Below are positions 45,600-59,007 of a stretch of DNA of 64,000 nucleotides, in pieces. The position numbers and the translations under genes are program-made. How positions within the stretch are numbered: position 1 is the first letter of the stretch; every line of letters begins with the position of its first letter. The stretch comes from Lutraria lutraria (taxonomy: Eukaryota > Mollusca > Bivalvia > Venerida > Mactridae). Location: the NCBI GenBank assembly GCA_964023205.1, contig OZ026842.1, positions 38,331,501-38,395,500 of the forward strand. The letters are read 5' to 3'. A model generated the notes under the pieces. That model did not search any database, was not told where the DNA came from, and worked only from the letters and a program-made list of their open reading frames with translations.

Positions 45600-48100
45600 G
45601 TCTTATGTATTGAAACAAGAAATATTAAAAAAAAAAGATAATCGACTTGTATACTTCTTAGAAAATACAGTATATTATTTCATGAATACACTTATCTTGT
45701 GGTACATTGTGGAGTATTTTCATTTTTATAAAAATACTATCACATATGCCTAGTACAGATTGTGGGTCATTGAACTATAGAACATATTCTTACTGTCATT
45801 TCGGCAGCCTTAGAAATGCAAGAAAATCATCAGGAAACCAAATCATACTTATCTTTGTACGACTTCTCGAACGACAGCTCCACTAGAAAATAAATGTTGA
45901 AAAACTAATTCAAGAAACAAATGTTTTCTTCATATTTGAAGCCGTAACAATGTGTTAATTGAGTAAGGATCACAAATGACAGAGCTTGCCGGTCATGTTG
46001 CACATTTAATAATACTGTGCTTAATTTCCCCAATCACGCCCCTACTCGGTAACTTTCTTGTTAAAAGCTCTATTTATTAAAATCATAAGAAAAAATCTTC
46101 TTTGATTTTTTTTCAGTTCTCCTAATCATCTTTCTGGTCAGTCAGATAACTTGATTCGGTTTAGCAGCAAACAAATCACGCTTTAGCTATTATATTCATA
46201 ATACTGTAATTACTGTACGTATCTCTCAATGCTACTCAAAATTGATAATATGTTTTAAAACATTATTGTCCAAATATCGTTATATCTTTGATTTTTACCC
46301 TATAGATAAACTAATTTACTAGAGTTCTAGAGTTTTTGCTCTTGTTGAAAACTAGAGACATATTAATATCGGAAGTTGTTGTACGGTGACATTATTTTTC
46401 TTCATCAAATTAGATTTTACTGCGTTTTTTCACCAAGAGTATAAATTGAAATGGATCTAACACCTTTTTCTAACTTTCTAAAAATAAGACTAGCCTCACA
46501 GACTTCAATGCAAATTTAAAGGGACAATGATTCAATAGATTCTTATCATTTTCTATCACATGGACCTATTGAAATACCAAATGTTTCCAAATTCAGTTCG
46601 CTCCCTTTTGATATACTGATTTCGGACATTACAAGTATAGAACCCCAAGCTGAACACATGAACTCGGAATTGTTTAGTGCCCGCCCAGAGGATAATGTGG
46701 TGAAAATGAAATCGTTCTAAGTCAGAATTTTTTGTTTTTACTTTTTAGTTATCTCACGATACATTCTCCACCATTTTCTTAAAAAACCATTACATTGAAC
46801 TAACAATCCTTTCTAAAATATAATTGTCGTTAACTAGCAAGTGTTACAAAAACCTTGCATCTCAACAAGTCCAAGTTATACGTGAAGCGTTCAACTTATA
46901 ATTGGACACTATATTATATACATGTACGATTTTCCGTGATTTCGCAATAAAATCGAAATCTCCGTTTTCTACACTATGCAGTAATGTGCATTCTTTATGC
47001 ACATTTACCAACAATTCGTTCATTCAACATATTTAAGCCGAAAATTGATAATGTTGTTGAGGGCACCGTGTTTTGACCTTTGAAAACTAAACACAACTAT
47101 AGGAGCATTTAGGAAGTGGTGAAAGATCTCGGAAATACTATATCCAGGTGTACTCTTGGTAATATTTATCATAAAAAGGGAGATCAGTGTTCTGCCACCA
47201 TTGCTGGTGAAATAGTTCCAACATTTAAATAAACGAGACTCAATCTGAGTCGCTTTCGTTTTCCTATTTAATTTACGTAAAGATGAAAAGACAAAATATC
47301 ATATGATACCATAATATATTCATTCAATGAAAATCACCAGCAACATATTTATTTCACACCGCATGTACACTCAAATGTATCGAGGCCGCAATGTCATCGG
47401 GACGGAAACGTATCGAGACCGAAACGTCCGTCATCCGAAGTTAAGTAGGTCAACCTTGTGATCAAACGGAGATATGTTCTTTTCGTTACAATGAGAGCAA
47501 ATATAACATGCAATAAGACATACGACGACAAAATTAAACTCAAGTTCTACTTATAACCTGAATAATACTTACATTCGGTCTTCGAAGTAGAAAAAAATAC
47601 AACTCTTCGCGGTAGCAGTGACAACTACAAATGGCGGTGCAATAGCTATCTGTGAGGTCACGTGTCTGGGATTTCCCGCGAAATAAGAAAAAAAAATTAG
47701 TACGCAAAATAGCGCGCGTTGAACACACGAAATAGCGTACGATATTATTCATATAACAAGTAAAAACGGCAATTTATAAATTTAAATCATCATCTCTATA
47801 TAGTTGGGACCACTAACATTTCTTCAGACAGATATTTTTCAAATGTAAATATTTCCGAAAATAGTTCCGTAATGACTTAAATTTCTTACGATTATTCGGT
47901 TTTGTTTAGTTTTGTTCGTGTTTTTTTTTCGTGTAGTTGTGGTATGTCTGAACGTACGTCCGTCCGAATGTACGTGGTATTGATAAATCAATCCCAACAA
48001 AAACGATAGACGGTGTCCACAGAAGCAGTTATCCAGTGAATTGATTTTATGGTCAGTAAAACCAATACACCAACCCACCAATACATACTCAAATTGCATC
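45600..48100. other. No recognised feature
   Basis: A/T-rich sequence. Frames at 47540-47752 and 47839-48123 (minus strand) show no conserved motif. I do not call genes here. Confidence 0.4.
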
Positions 48101-48117
48101 AAATTTAGGCATGTCTG

Positions 48118-48835
48118 ATGCAACTGTCAAACGTATAATTTCGAAAATATTACAGGCAAACTACGGGGAAATGGCGTTCATCAGTTAGTAAAACATCAGG
48201 CAGATTATCAATCGCAGACATGGTTCTTGGAAGCTGTATTTGAAATTACGTAACAGTAATAAGAAAAACTATGTGACATCCGATGAGGCCATAGTCTATT
48301 TAGGTGGAAGCTATGGTAGGAGAACAGTCTGCTACTTGCAAAATGGGTACGACGATCGTCATAAGTTTAAGTTAATTTAGCTTGATGCATTCACTGCTGG
48401 TATCATGGCTTAGACTGCTGTGTGCTATAATGGTAAAACGGTTAAAATAATTATTCCCACAGACACCAAAGGGAATTCTAAATTCTATGTTCAAAAGGTT
48501 TTAAAACCATTTTTGAAGAAAGACGTTCCATGCCTCTTCCCAGGAAACACAGCAAAGCATATGGTGTTCCATCAGGTCCATCAAATCACACTGCAAAACA
48601 GATACTTTTGTACCTTAAAGACAATAATGTGAAGTACATTTTGTATATAAATCATGGAAAGGGTGTTGGACCCCTAGTTAGACACCAATGGACTTTTGGA
48701 TTCGGGGTATCTTAAAACTGCTTTAACAGAAACGGAATATAAACGCATAAGTTGGATATAAACGCGCGCTTAAGAACGAGTGGAAGAAACTGGGACCGAA
48801 AACCATAATTAAGACATTGGAATCATAGTCTGACT
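48118..48835 (+). pseudogene. Tc1/mariner-superfamily transposase, broken
   Basis: Pieces in all three frames read in order as a DDE transposase: LRNSNKKNYVTSDEA (first catalytic Asp in SDEA), YLGGSYGRRTVCY, YNGKTVKIIIPTDTKGNSKF, VLKPFLKKDVP.LFPGN, MVFHQ, HTAKQILLYLKDNNVKYI, and LKNEWKKLGPKTIIKTLES. Stops interrupt it near 48380 and 48412. A frameshift lies in the second catalytic motif (about 48570), where the expected HQD Asp is lost. The region around the third catalytic residue is frameshifted too. Inverted ends were not found. The element is dead. Confidence 0.85.
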
Positions 48836-49824
48836 GTTGAGAATGATCTACTATTGTCATGGATCTCAAATTGAGAATTAGCTTCATTAAAATGCGAGAA
48901 AAGCCTATTTTACAATGTTTTCTATTCTGTCCAATTATATGTTGAACACCTCTCGTATAGCATGAAACAAGCATGCAACTCAAAGACATAATGTATAATC
49001 TGCGATGGAACTAATCCAAAGGGTAATTGGTTAACCTTATTTGTGACTTTACAAAAATGTATACGTTTCCGTTTGGCGGATGCAATAAGTTGGGACTCAG
49101 TTCACGCACTGCAGGATGGAACGCCGTTCGCAATCCACCAAAAGCGATCTGTGTTCCAACTATTTGCAACCCTTTTGCAAAGTGTAATGCTAGTAATGAT
49201 GAAAGTAGTTTAGATCTTATTCATACTCGAACAATAATGAAATATCCTTTTATTTTTTTTTAAATTTTCAGTCAATACAACTTATAATACGTTCCCGTCT
49301 TGTATATTTGTAATTTTTATTCTGACCATGAATGAATCGTTATAAAGTCACAAACAAACACCATAACCAACCGACTTATTACATTACATTGTCTAATCTA
49401 ATCCACTATAATACATAGTTCCATACTATTCATTTTTGTCATTAAGAATGTTTTGTAGACATAAAAGATGTTATTGTGATTTAGAACCAGACAGAGATGT
49501 CCCAAAGGGATGTCAATGAATGCTAAATAGTTTTACAATATAAACATATTGAATATTGAAACCACGCTCAAGAGAACACAATGTACTATACATGTATACA
49601 CTTTATTCTATTGAGATACTTTAAGAAGTTTCCTTGCCTGCATAGCTGTCCGATCGTTCATTTGTTCATTTAACCATTTGTCTCACGATCTCCTCAATTG
49701 TTCCGCTAATTATTGCTTACATTGGACTAAATCATTTTAATATCTAACCCATTGAAATCATTTATGGCGAAGGGAGTGCCTAACCGCTGATCCTAGGTAT
49801 ACTTTTGCAACTGATCTATTTCCG

Positions 49825-49915
49825 GGTTGGACCGGTGTTCTAGTGGTACCGTGCTGGACTGCCGAACGAACGTTTTTTGGTTCGAATCTTATAGGCTCCG
49901 CCTTTCGATATTTCA
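49825..49915 (+). mobile_element. tRNA-derived SINE head
   Basis: GGACCGGTGTTCTAGTGGTA (A box) and TTTGGTTCGAATCTTATAGG (B box). 48850-49820 and 49920-50830 contain no supported gene. Confidence 0.55.
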
Positions 49916-50837
49916 GGAACGCTTTTTTATCACCCCTATCCCAACTACCGAGTCAAGTATTGTGTTAAGAAAATAACAAGAAGTGGAAGAGGCGTGTATC
50001 GGTGGTTTACAAGAGGCACGATAAAGACCAAGGAAAACCTTGTTGTAATAAGAGTAGGAATACAAAAGTCCGGTTTTCCTGTATCTTCTCCCCTCTCTTT
50101 AGGCGGCCCTGAATTGAACAAAGCTGTTGAATGGTCCGTTTTAAGCAACAGAGATAAACGTTAAATGGACGTTTTTCCATGCGGTACACAAAATACGAGT
50201 TGAACATATTTGATGTTCAGTCAACTCAATTAGGAGAAATACAAGAAACTTTATAATTGCCCGACTTCAATCAGCGACATCTAGATAAGCAGTTCTTCTC
50301 TACCGAATGAATTGTGTTGTATACTGTTTACAGTTGATAAACAGAAAACAAACATATTGAGATGCTATGAAAAAAATCAAAATATGACGAAGCTGTTTCA
50401 GCATGCATGTATGCTACATATTAATTAAAATGAACAATTTATCAATAAATAACAGTCCTTTGATGATGTAAACATGCAATAAATTTCCATTATATTGTAA
50501 GAACTGTATTGCCATTAATTGTTGATTTATAGTATTTGATGAACATAACTTCTTCAAAATGTTCTTAATCTAATAACATTAACATATGCATAAAACTCTC
50601 AACCAGCAGCATATTACTAAAGCTAGTAAATCGTGGATGGGACAAGGTAATTGGATTATTTAATGTTTAGGAAATAAATGTACACTTGTATCTTAAACTA
50701 CACTATCAAACGTGAACCCTTTTCCTGTTTTTTATCGTCGTACCTACAGCCAGGGACATTTAACTACGCTCCCAGCTTATACGTTGATGAAGACCTCTAG
50801 ATTGGACCACTGACTTTCAAAAAGCTAGCTGGACAGC

Positions 50838-50950
50838 ATTCTCCTCATATATATATAAATGTGGCCTAATCCATCGTTGGTTTGGAACTCTCGATGAGGG
50901 ACTGGCGATTACTAGACCATAACCATACTGTAACGGAGGCCATTAAACGT
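50838..50950 (-). mobile_element. SINE of the 55612 family, diverged
   Basis: The reverse complement carries CGCCAGTCCCTCATCGAGAG followed by TTCCAAACCAACGA, matching CACTGGTCCCTCATCG and GAGTTCAATTCCCACCCACAACGA at 55637-55680. Confidence 0.45.
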
Positions 50951-51311
50951 AAACCTTAAGTAACATTCAATATACACAATGTAACTGGTAACAGACACTA
51001 ATTCGATAAAAACATCTATGGAACCATGACCTTCAAAATGTTGGACCATGTACTAACAAATGATAAACAAATTGTTAAGACGTCATAAACGTCCTCATTA
51101 TTAATTAGTTTCAGTCAACTAGTTTAAATCCCCTGTGGCTTTGATGCAGACATTCCCAAGGTGTAATCCTTCGGGTAGATTGTGCTTTGTTTCCCATGTC
51201 TGTATGTTTTTGAGTGTTAGGTGGGTTTAGGGGTTAAAGTGTGATTTTTGTCAGTGTGTTTCTATCTACTTATTTTCTACAAGCTGTCTTGCAAATTAAT
51301 CAGACAGCCGA

Positions 51312-51539
51312 TTGCTCAACTGTTCGAGGTTTGTAAATCATTTACATGATTGGTTTGCCTTTGACGAACAAACACACTTTACTTGCGCTACAAAACCCAT
51401 CCAGCAATTAATACAGAAGTGTATTTTTGAGGATGAGAATGGAGCCTGTCGGATAGCCACGTGCAACCTTTTGTCAAACCTCGGCATTGTTGTGAACATT
51501 CACGAGATCGTTTTAATTAGTTCTCAGTTCCTAAAGTGA
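51312..51539 (+). other. 75-codon open frame of unknown status
   Basis: The frame encodes HLHDWFAFDEQTHFTCATKP and CRIATCNLLSNLGIVVNIHE, with a less A/T-biased composition than its surroundings. An AG lies just upstream (about 51303). I do not recognise a family. It could be a single exon of an unseen gene, an old gene fragment, or chance. 50950-55600 otherwise has only a CT run near 51753. Confidence 0.25.
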
Positions 51540-54500
51540 TCGACACTTTTAAGAGAATTGACAATATGGTTAGACCTAGGTGGAAAACACTATCCACATT
51601 AATAAGTTGGTTCATTGTTCAATCACCTCTTACGTGCGTAAGCAAACTAACAAGTGTCAGACTATGTAGGGCAGAAGAACTAATTAATAGCTCTGGTGAT
51701 TGAATATTATTACCATAAAGCAACAGTCTGCACACCTCGGCCAATTTCGTTCCTCTCTCTCTCTCTCTCATTTAGAGTGTTATTTGTAGCGTGATATGCG
51801 CCTACGCCTTGTATTTGTGATGCGTCTGTTGACTAATTGACGAGGAAATGTTACCTATAACCTAGTAAGTTATCAAAATGTCATCTATCAAAGTTTGTCT
51901 CAAGTTTTCATTGCAGAACTGAATTTCAAACAGTGTCATTTTTAATTACTAGTATCCGTCAGCCAATTTTGTCTCGTATTTTAAATTGCAGTAAGATAGA
52001 ACTATAAACTATGTTTGAAGTTTGTAATTTTGCTTAATTTACTGATGAGATTTAAATCATAAATTATTACAATAACAACATAATGTTTTTTGTTTCATTT
52101 TGAATCGAAATCAAATTTTGAGCTCAATCTCATATTATCAAAACCGGTTGTAAATACAAGCTGATATAACTAAATCTAATAGACCCCCATCAGCTGTTTG
52201 TTTTAGTTTGTTTTCATTTTCATTTTGTTCCCTTACAGCCCAAAAGCAATGACCAAGATTCAAGGTTAAACAAATGAGAATTCAGTTCTGAAACATCTTG
52301 TTTTCAGTTGATCATGATGACATATAACTACAAAATGTATTCAAGCAAAATTCTGTAACTTGTCGTATGATTAAAACTATTATCATGTTCTTCTGTAGTT
52401 CGCAAACAAGCAGCTCATTTGGTTTGAGAACAAAAATATTCGAACCCCGAAAATAATCTGAAGTTGTATAGCCTCGAGCCCTGGTATGGTCGTACTACTA
52501 ATGTTATTAAATTTGTCTAAATCGAGAAAATATGTAAACTCTTTTTAAAGTTCATCACATTTTAACCTAAATTAGTCGCATGATTGGCTCAGTTACCTTT
52601 ACAATAGGTATGCTAAAACTGTAGATTTAAAGGTAGAAAACAAAAACTTCTTACGTCGTTTACTTTTACCACGATGTTTTAGATAGGAATAAAAGATAAT
52701 GAAAAACATACTCGACTTGATAATTATTTTATTTACCTACAATATATTTTGTAATGGACACAGAACAAAACATGTTAAACATTAGTTTTGGTAATTACGA
52801 GTATTCAGTGATCTAAAACTGAAATAAAAAACACTTTATATTATCGATCAAATTTTGAAGATTGAAATTAATAATATCGACATACGCATGGCTACACAAC
52901 ATTTGAATATCAAATCAACAGAAATGTAAGTATAGGCAATGTCAATCCCCAGAGAATTAGGATTGAGAATATGATAGAATAAGGTCTTAAACCAGGGGTA
53001 CATTAGAAGATCCGTCAACACAATTTAGACATGTGAAGTACAAAGAGTTCATTTGGCAATACGGGCAACCGTGGTCTAATAATATGTCTTTACCATTCGT
53101 TAAATGCAGACAGTCTAATTAGTTATTTTAAGATAAACAACGTGCTCTATCCTTGTGGACTCGGTAGTCGTACATAATTGGTATACGATTGGTGAACCTC
53201 ATAGTCTAATAATGGCATGCCTAGCTACAGTGGTAAAATCAGAACAGTTACAATTACATTAGTCGGGACAATGGAATTAGCATACCAAGTCACGATATTC
53301 CTTAGAAACTACACTGGATTTAATTTCGAAGGTGTCGGTCATTAGCATACGTTCATGGAGAGATATGCCTTTTATTTTGGAAACCTAACATTAAACTAGT
53401 GTCAAACACTGATAACAAAAAGACAAGTATAACGGATAATTTATTTTCACATTCAAGAGCACACACCTCATTTAAATTTGAGTTTATAGTGAACATTAAG
53501 GAAGGTGTATAATTAGACATACTTTAGCTTGCGTGCGTTGTTTCAGTTTAAAATAACAATCACGATCATTAGCACGTACATTAAAATATCGAACAAAAAT
53601 TGCCATCGGTTTTTGATGATGTTGCTGTAGGATTGTATAATATATATTGGCTAATATTCAAAACGACATGTGGTGAGCCGTGTGCTTAAGTTAGTCGTGT
53701 GTTCAATATTCTTCATCGAAAGTGTCGTGATCATTTACTTGTATTTTGCTGTTAAGTTTCCTAATTAATCTGATTTTGAATAACCTACAAGTACAATATC
53801 AGAAAAATATCCATCTGACGTCTATTATTGCAACTTAAAAATGTTAAACGACCAATTTTAAGTATTAAGCATGGTGGATAATTCTCACTCGCGGAATAGA
53901 TTCATTGACAAGTCCGGTCCGTTAATAAGTGTTCTTTAATAAGATGTCTAGAATCATCTGATTTGCCTTTGTCCTTAATGGTATGTTCTGACTGTTCTAG
54001 CCTAAAAACCCCATTTATTTCGAGCAAGTAAACAATACATCTGCTTATCTAGACATACAGGTTATTTGTCGTTTATCATAAAATGTCAGTTATGGGTAAC
54101 AAAATCATATACGTGCAATTGTCTATAGAGACTGGTTATATATCATTAATCATAATGTGTCCGTTGTAGGTAGAATACGTATTATACGATTGAACCGCAA
54201 TTAAAATGTTTATACGAGTGCAAGAGGTTCAATGTTTCGTGTGCATTATGAAAGGATTCAGCCAATGACTTCAAAGGAGCATTTAATGAATCGTTTGGTG
54301 TTCTTATATCCGATCAAAATTTGTCAACAACATGTGCTATTTTTAAACGACGGTAGGTCGTGCTCTAAAAGAAACAACATAATTTAGTGAATTTAACACC
54401 AATAACACATATATATACAGTGTCGGTTTAGAAGACAGTGTTGTTAAATAATGTTTCCCGAGACAATTTTTTAATATGTTTTGTCGGTCGAACTGTTTCA

Positions 54501-55611
54501 GAATAAACATTAAATATTGTTCTTCGTTGATTCTTTATCATTTAGATGAGACCTGGTGCGGGATTTATGACACAAAATGTCATTATGAAATCATAAGCCA
54601 AACAAAATAGAAAGTTAAGTGACAAAACTGAACATATATACTCCAGAATGTCTATAAATATACTTCTGTGGTGTTATTAAATATTTGTCTGGGAAGGTTA
54701 ACGTGACATCCCATTGTAACCGGAATTAACAAGTCTCAAAATGAGAAAATAACAGTAACCCAAAGATACGAAAAGAACTCAAACATAAATAATCAAATTG
54801 ATTAACTTCACGTTTCTGAAGTAAACGTGTGTTTTGTTATTGGCGATGTTACAAGGTTATAAATAAAGAAAAGAAACATATTTGATACGGCGTTTAACAT
54901 CGGTAAAAACAACAACATGTATGTTAATGACAGATTATTCCGATTCCAATCCTTTTTGTTGTTCGGTACGAACACAAAGTTAAGACCATTTCTCAATAGT
55001 CGGTCGGTTTTAATTTTCCTGCATACCGAAAAGCTTCCATTAACCTTCCGCCTACGAACATAGTTGCGATGATAACTGTAAGTCAACCAGATACTTAAAA
55101 ACGTGATTCATAGGAAAATTATAATCGATTAATTTAACGCTTATAACTCGTAGATTTTTCTTCGAGCATGTCTTCATGTATGATTATATTACATTTTGCA
55201 TAAGTTGAGTATACAAAGGGGCAAGTAATGCAAACTATATATGCTAATTGCTGAACTTACTTTGGTGATCAGATAGGGAAACATAAACCAAAGTACTGAA
55301 AGCACATTGCATGGGAACAATTGCATGACGGGTGTACTTTGGTCTGCATTAAAATTCATGCGCGAACTATCGTTCGGTTTCCAAAACTCAGCCCAATACC
55401 TCACCCTACAAAGAAATTCAGCTTTTGACTGCTTTGTAGTTCAACAGCAGAACCTCCAGAGCTTTGATTTAATATTCTCAAACTGGATAAACTAAGTTTA
55501 AACATGAACATTGTGTAGCACGCAGTTATCTGGCTTAATAGAGTCAGCGCGTGCATGATATAATACACCTTTGAATTATCTTCCCTGTTATTTTTACACC
55601 ACTGCACAGAA

Positions 55612-55860
55612 TTGGAAGAAATTGGAAGCCGAGCTAATCACTGGTCCCTCATCGCGATGAGTTCAATTCCCACCCACAACGAGGAAAGAAATCACGCATG
55701 GGGTATCTGTTCAGAAAGCGTATGGAAGGTCGGTGGTTCTACCCAGCTGTATGCCTGGCTCTTCCTCCAGAATTAAAGCTTGGGAAAAGCGCCACTTGGT
55801 CCTTGCTGATGGTACGACTTCAACTCCAGCTTAACACTACTAGCTGTGCTGTATTATTTG
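55612..55860 (+). mobile_element. SINE-like element
   Basis: A tRNA-like B box (GATGAGTTCAATTCCCACCC) is followed by a body with GGTCGGTGGTTCTACCCAGC, TCTTCCTCCAGAATTAAAGC and GCCACTTGGTCCTTGCTGAT. I associate this body with dispersed repeats of bivalves. The 79-codon frame inside is not a gene. Confidence 0.55.
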
Positions 55861-57439
55861 TGTTTGGAGAGAATGCAAAAGGTTTTAACAGCAGATTCTG
55901 TGGAAGGCATGATATGGAAAACGCACAAAACATCTAAATAAATTCATTGACACACGCTAAAGGAAAGTACTCCGAATCTGACATTTAAACTTAGTTGTTC
56001 GTCAATAAAGGCAAATAATCAAATTATCGATACTTTTCTGGATCAGTATGTTCATTCATCTTGAAGTTGAAGAGAAGATCATAAGACTTGATTACATATA
56101 TATAATTCGAAGAATGAAATCTTTTTTACTGACGACAAGTGTGTAAATTAGTGTTTTTAGATACCCGTCATTTTTAAACAACAAAAATACACTATCCTCA
56201 TAATCAAGCAACAGACAACAAAACAATCGTCTCAACGTATATTCGGTTCGTTAATACATCCTAAGACAATGCCCAATGCGCTTATAATAAGTAATTGTCT
56301 ACGAATAAACGATCAGTTTTGTTATTTGTACCATTCATCCCGGGAATGAAGACACTAAATCAAGTCAATGATTTACTAGATAAATAAAACGACTCTAGAC
56401 AAGGCTCTGATATCAGCTGGTTATATTATTTAATTCTCTGGATATTGTTTTATTTTTCTACATGACGGTGCTATTACGCATGGCAGAATCAAGTTTTTGT
56501 TTTCTAAATTGAAATCATTGGTAGTTCTGTTCATTAGTTACTCACGACATAAACCAGCTGCATCGTCAGTACATGATTACTTGTTGCTAGGTAATGGCGG
56601 AAAAACAAGAATTAAGATTAATTGCAACAACTATCAGAATGAAAATTGAGTACGTCATTTTTAAACGTAATTAGTGTGCAACTTCGTCAAATAGAAAGTT
56701 TTGTCAAAGGTATGTGGTGTGCATATTAAATCATTTCCAGATGCAAAATTTAGTACAATCTCCATGTCCTTTATTAAGTACTACGTAAATAACCTTCGTA
56801 TTAAATGTTTCCCTGTCGAAAATAAATTTTATAGTAAATTGATTGTATAGTTTTTCACATTCGTAGTAATAACCGAAGAAAACAGAAGTAGAAGAAATTA
56901 GAGCTTATTTGATGTAAAAGCAAAAAGAGACACGAAATGACATGTATAACTTGTATACCAAATTAACAATGTATAACTTTTATTGGTTTCATATCGTTTT
57001 GGGAATTCTTGATTTGTGGGATTTTATATTATCTGGTCTTAAATATCTTATATAGTGTGCATAAAAAACAACTTCTGTCATTTCGGGAAAATACGTTCTA
57101 CTTTACTTACAAATGTATATGAACATTTATGAATGGAACTTTATAAACACAAACGCTCAGACATTCAAAATGGTGTCACCGGGGTTAAGCTCCCCCTAAA
57201 TCAATGCACAATATAAAATGGCGGCACAAATAAATGTTTTACTTTTTTCTATTGTTTAACGGCGCATATGGCAGTTATAGTCATTTCAGAGCCACTCCAT
57301 AGAAAGGGACTATGCAATACAGCAGAACCAGTTCTTTATCGGCCCGGTAGAAAAGCATCGAGAAACGCCTCATCCGTTTCCGGTGATCTTCTAAACTCTG
57401 TGATTGGATTTGTTGTTGAGATGGGAACACCGAAAGCGA

Positions 57440-57520
57440 GTCCCAGAAATATCGGCAGCCAGAACCGAGATTCGAATCCTGAACTTTCGATTGGAAATCA
57501 ATCACTGCTAGTTTTGGAGT
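57440..57520 (-). mobile_element. Possible tRNA-like SINE head
   Basis: The reverse complement has CAGGATTCGAATCTCGGTTC, a B-box-like sequence. The A box is uncertain. The overlapping 91-codon plus-strand frame shows no family. 55870-57430 has nothing else I can name. Confidence 0.3.
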
Positions 57521-57846
57521 ATCGTAAGTTTTGTTTTATTTAAGATATGCTGCTATTCCTTTTTTTATTATTAGGTCATTCTCCAAACAAAATACTCGTA
57601 GTTTTACAACGAATCGGTAATTTTAACGAGGCTTCAATGTAATTGAAAGAAATTTATCCGTTTAGTACTTCTAGCTTGATGAATAAGTCCAACGATCGAC
57701 GCTGACTTTATAAATACACAAATCACTCGAATTCAAGATAATAAAAACTTCAAGATTAGAAAGTACAAATGTACAGACACTTGCCATTTAAAAAACTTAA
57801 GAGAGAAAAATTAAAGACTGACAATAACGTTTTATACAACTAAACA

Positions 57847-58502
57847 CAAATAGGGCAGTCTCTCCAGGAACGTCATGGATGAAAATAGGGCAGTCTCTCC
57901 AGGAACGTCATGGATGAAAATAGGGCAGTCACTCAAGGAACGTCATGGATGAAAATAGGGCAGTCACTCAAGGAACGTCATGGATGAAAATAGGGCAGTC
58001 ACTCAAGGAACGTCATGGATGAAAATAGGACAGTCACTCAAGGAACGTCATGGATGAAAATAGGGCAGTCTCTCCAGGAACGTCATGGATGAAAATAGGG
58101 CAGTCACTCAAGGAACGTCATGGATGAAAATAGGGCAGTCTCTCCAGGAACGTCATGGATGAAAATAGGGCAGTCACTCAAGGAACGTCATGGATGAAAA
58201 TAGGGCAGTCACTCAAGGAACGTCATGGATGAAAATAGGACAGTCACTCAAGGAACGTCATGGATGAAAATAGGGCAGTCACTCAAGGAACGTCATGGAT
58301 GAAAATAGGGCAGTCTCTCCAGGAACGTCATGGATGAAAATAGGGCAGTCTCTCCAGGAACGTCATGGATGAAAATAGGGCAGTCACTCAAGGAACGTCA
58401 TGGATGAAAATAGGGCAGTCACTCAAGGAACGTCATGGATGAAAATAGGGCAGTCACTCAAGGAACGTCATAGATGAAAATAGGACAGTCACTCAAGGAA
58501 CG
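57847..58502 (+). repeat. Minisatellite, 19 copies of a 35-bp unit
   Basis: The unit reads AATAGGGCAGTC, then TCTCCAGG or ACTCAAGG, then AACGTCATGGATGAA. Two main variants (S with TCTCCAGG, A with ACTCAAGG) plus a rarer A variant with AGGACAG. Copies are nearly identical otherwise. The unit is not a multiple of three, so no frame stays open. Confidence 0.95.
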
Positions 58503-59007
58503 GTCGCCAAAAAAACTTAATAAGCATAAAGTCATTTCCATGTCTTTTTGTACAAATAATAAAAATGCCTAACAGCAAGCTTCACTTTTTTATTCGTATA
58601 GTTCATATCACAGTTCATTGTTATATCGACTTATTTTACTATGAAACTCCACATGTTAGCGCATGTGCTTTTGTAAACAAATTAGTAAGCCCGCACAAGT
58701 AGCAACACGTAATGGATGACAATTGTTCTAAAAATATGACAAGTTTTTCTATTTTTACATCACACCGCGGTTTCTATCCCTTATTGCAGGATATCAATTC
58801 TCTATCCGACAGACAGATTATTGCATGATTTTTGCATGATTAACACTCGTAGGATAATTAGTTTTTTCCTTCATGGAGATAACGATTCAGTAACTTCCGA
58901 TTTAGTTAATATCATTAATGACTTGGCAAGTCAGCCATTTCACGTCAAGTGTTGGAGAGGAACTGCAGAATACCATTAGGTGTACTGTCAAATCCACGCG
59001 GCAAACT

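Noticed and set aside
57847..58502. Regular short repeats resembling a CRISPR array
   Set aside because: Units are contiguous with no unique spacers, and the genome is eukaryotic. It is a minisatellite.
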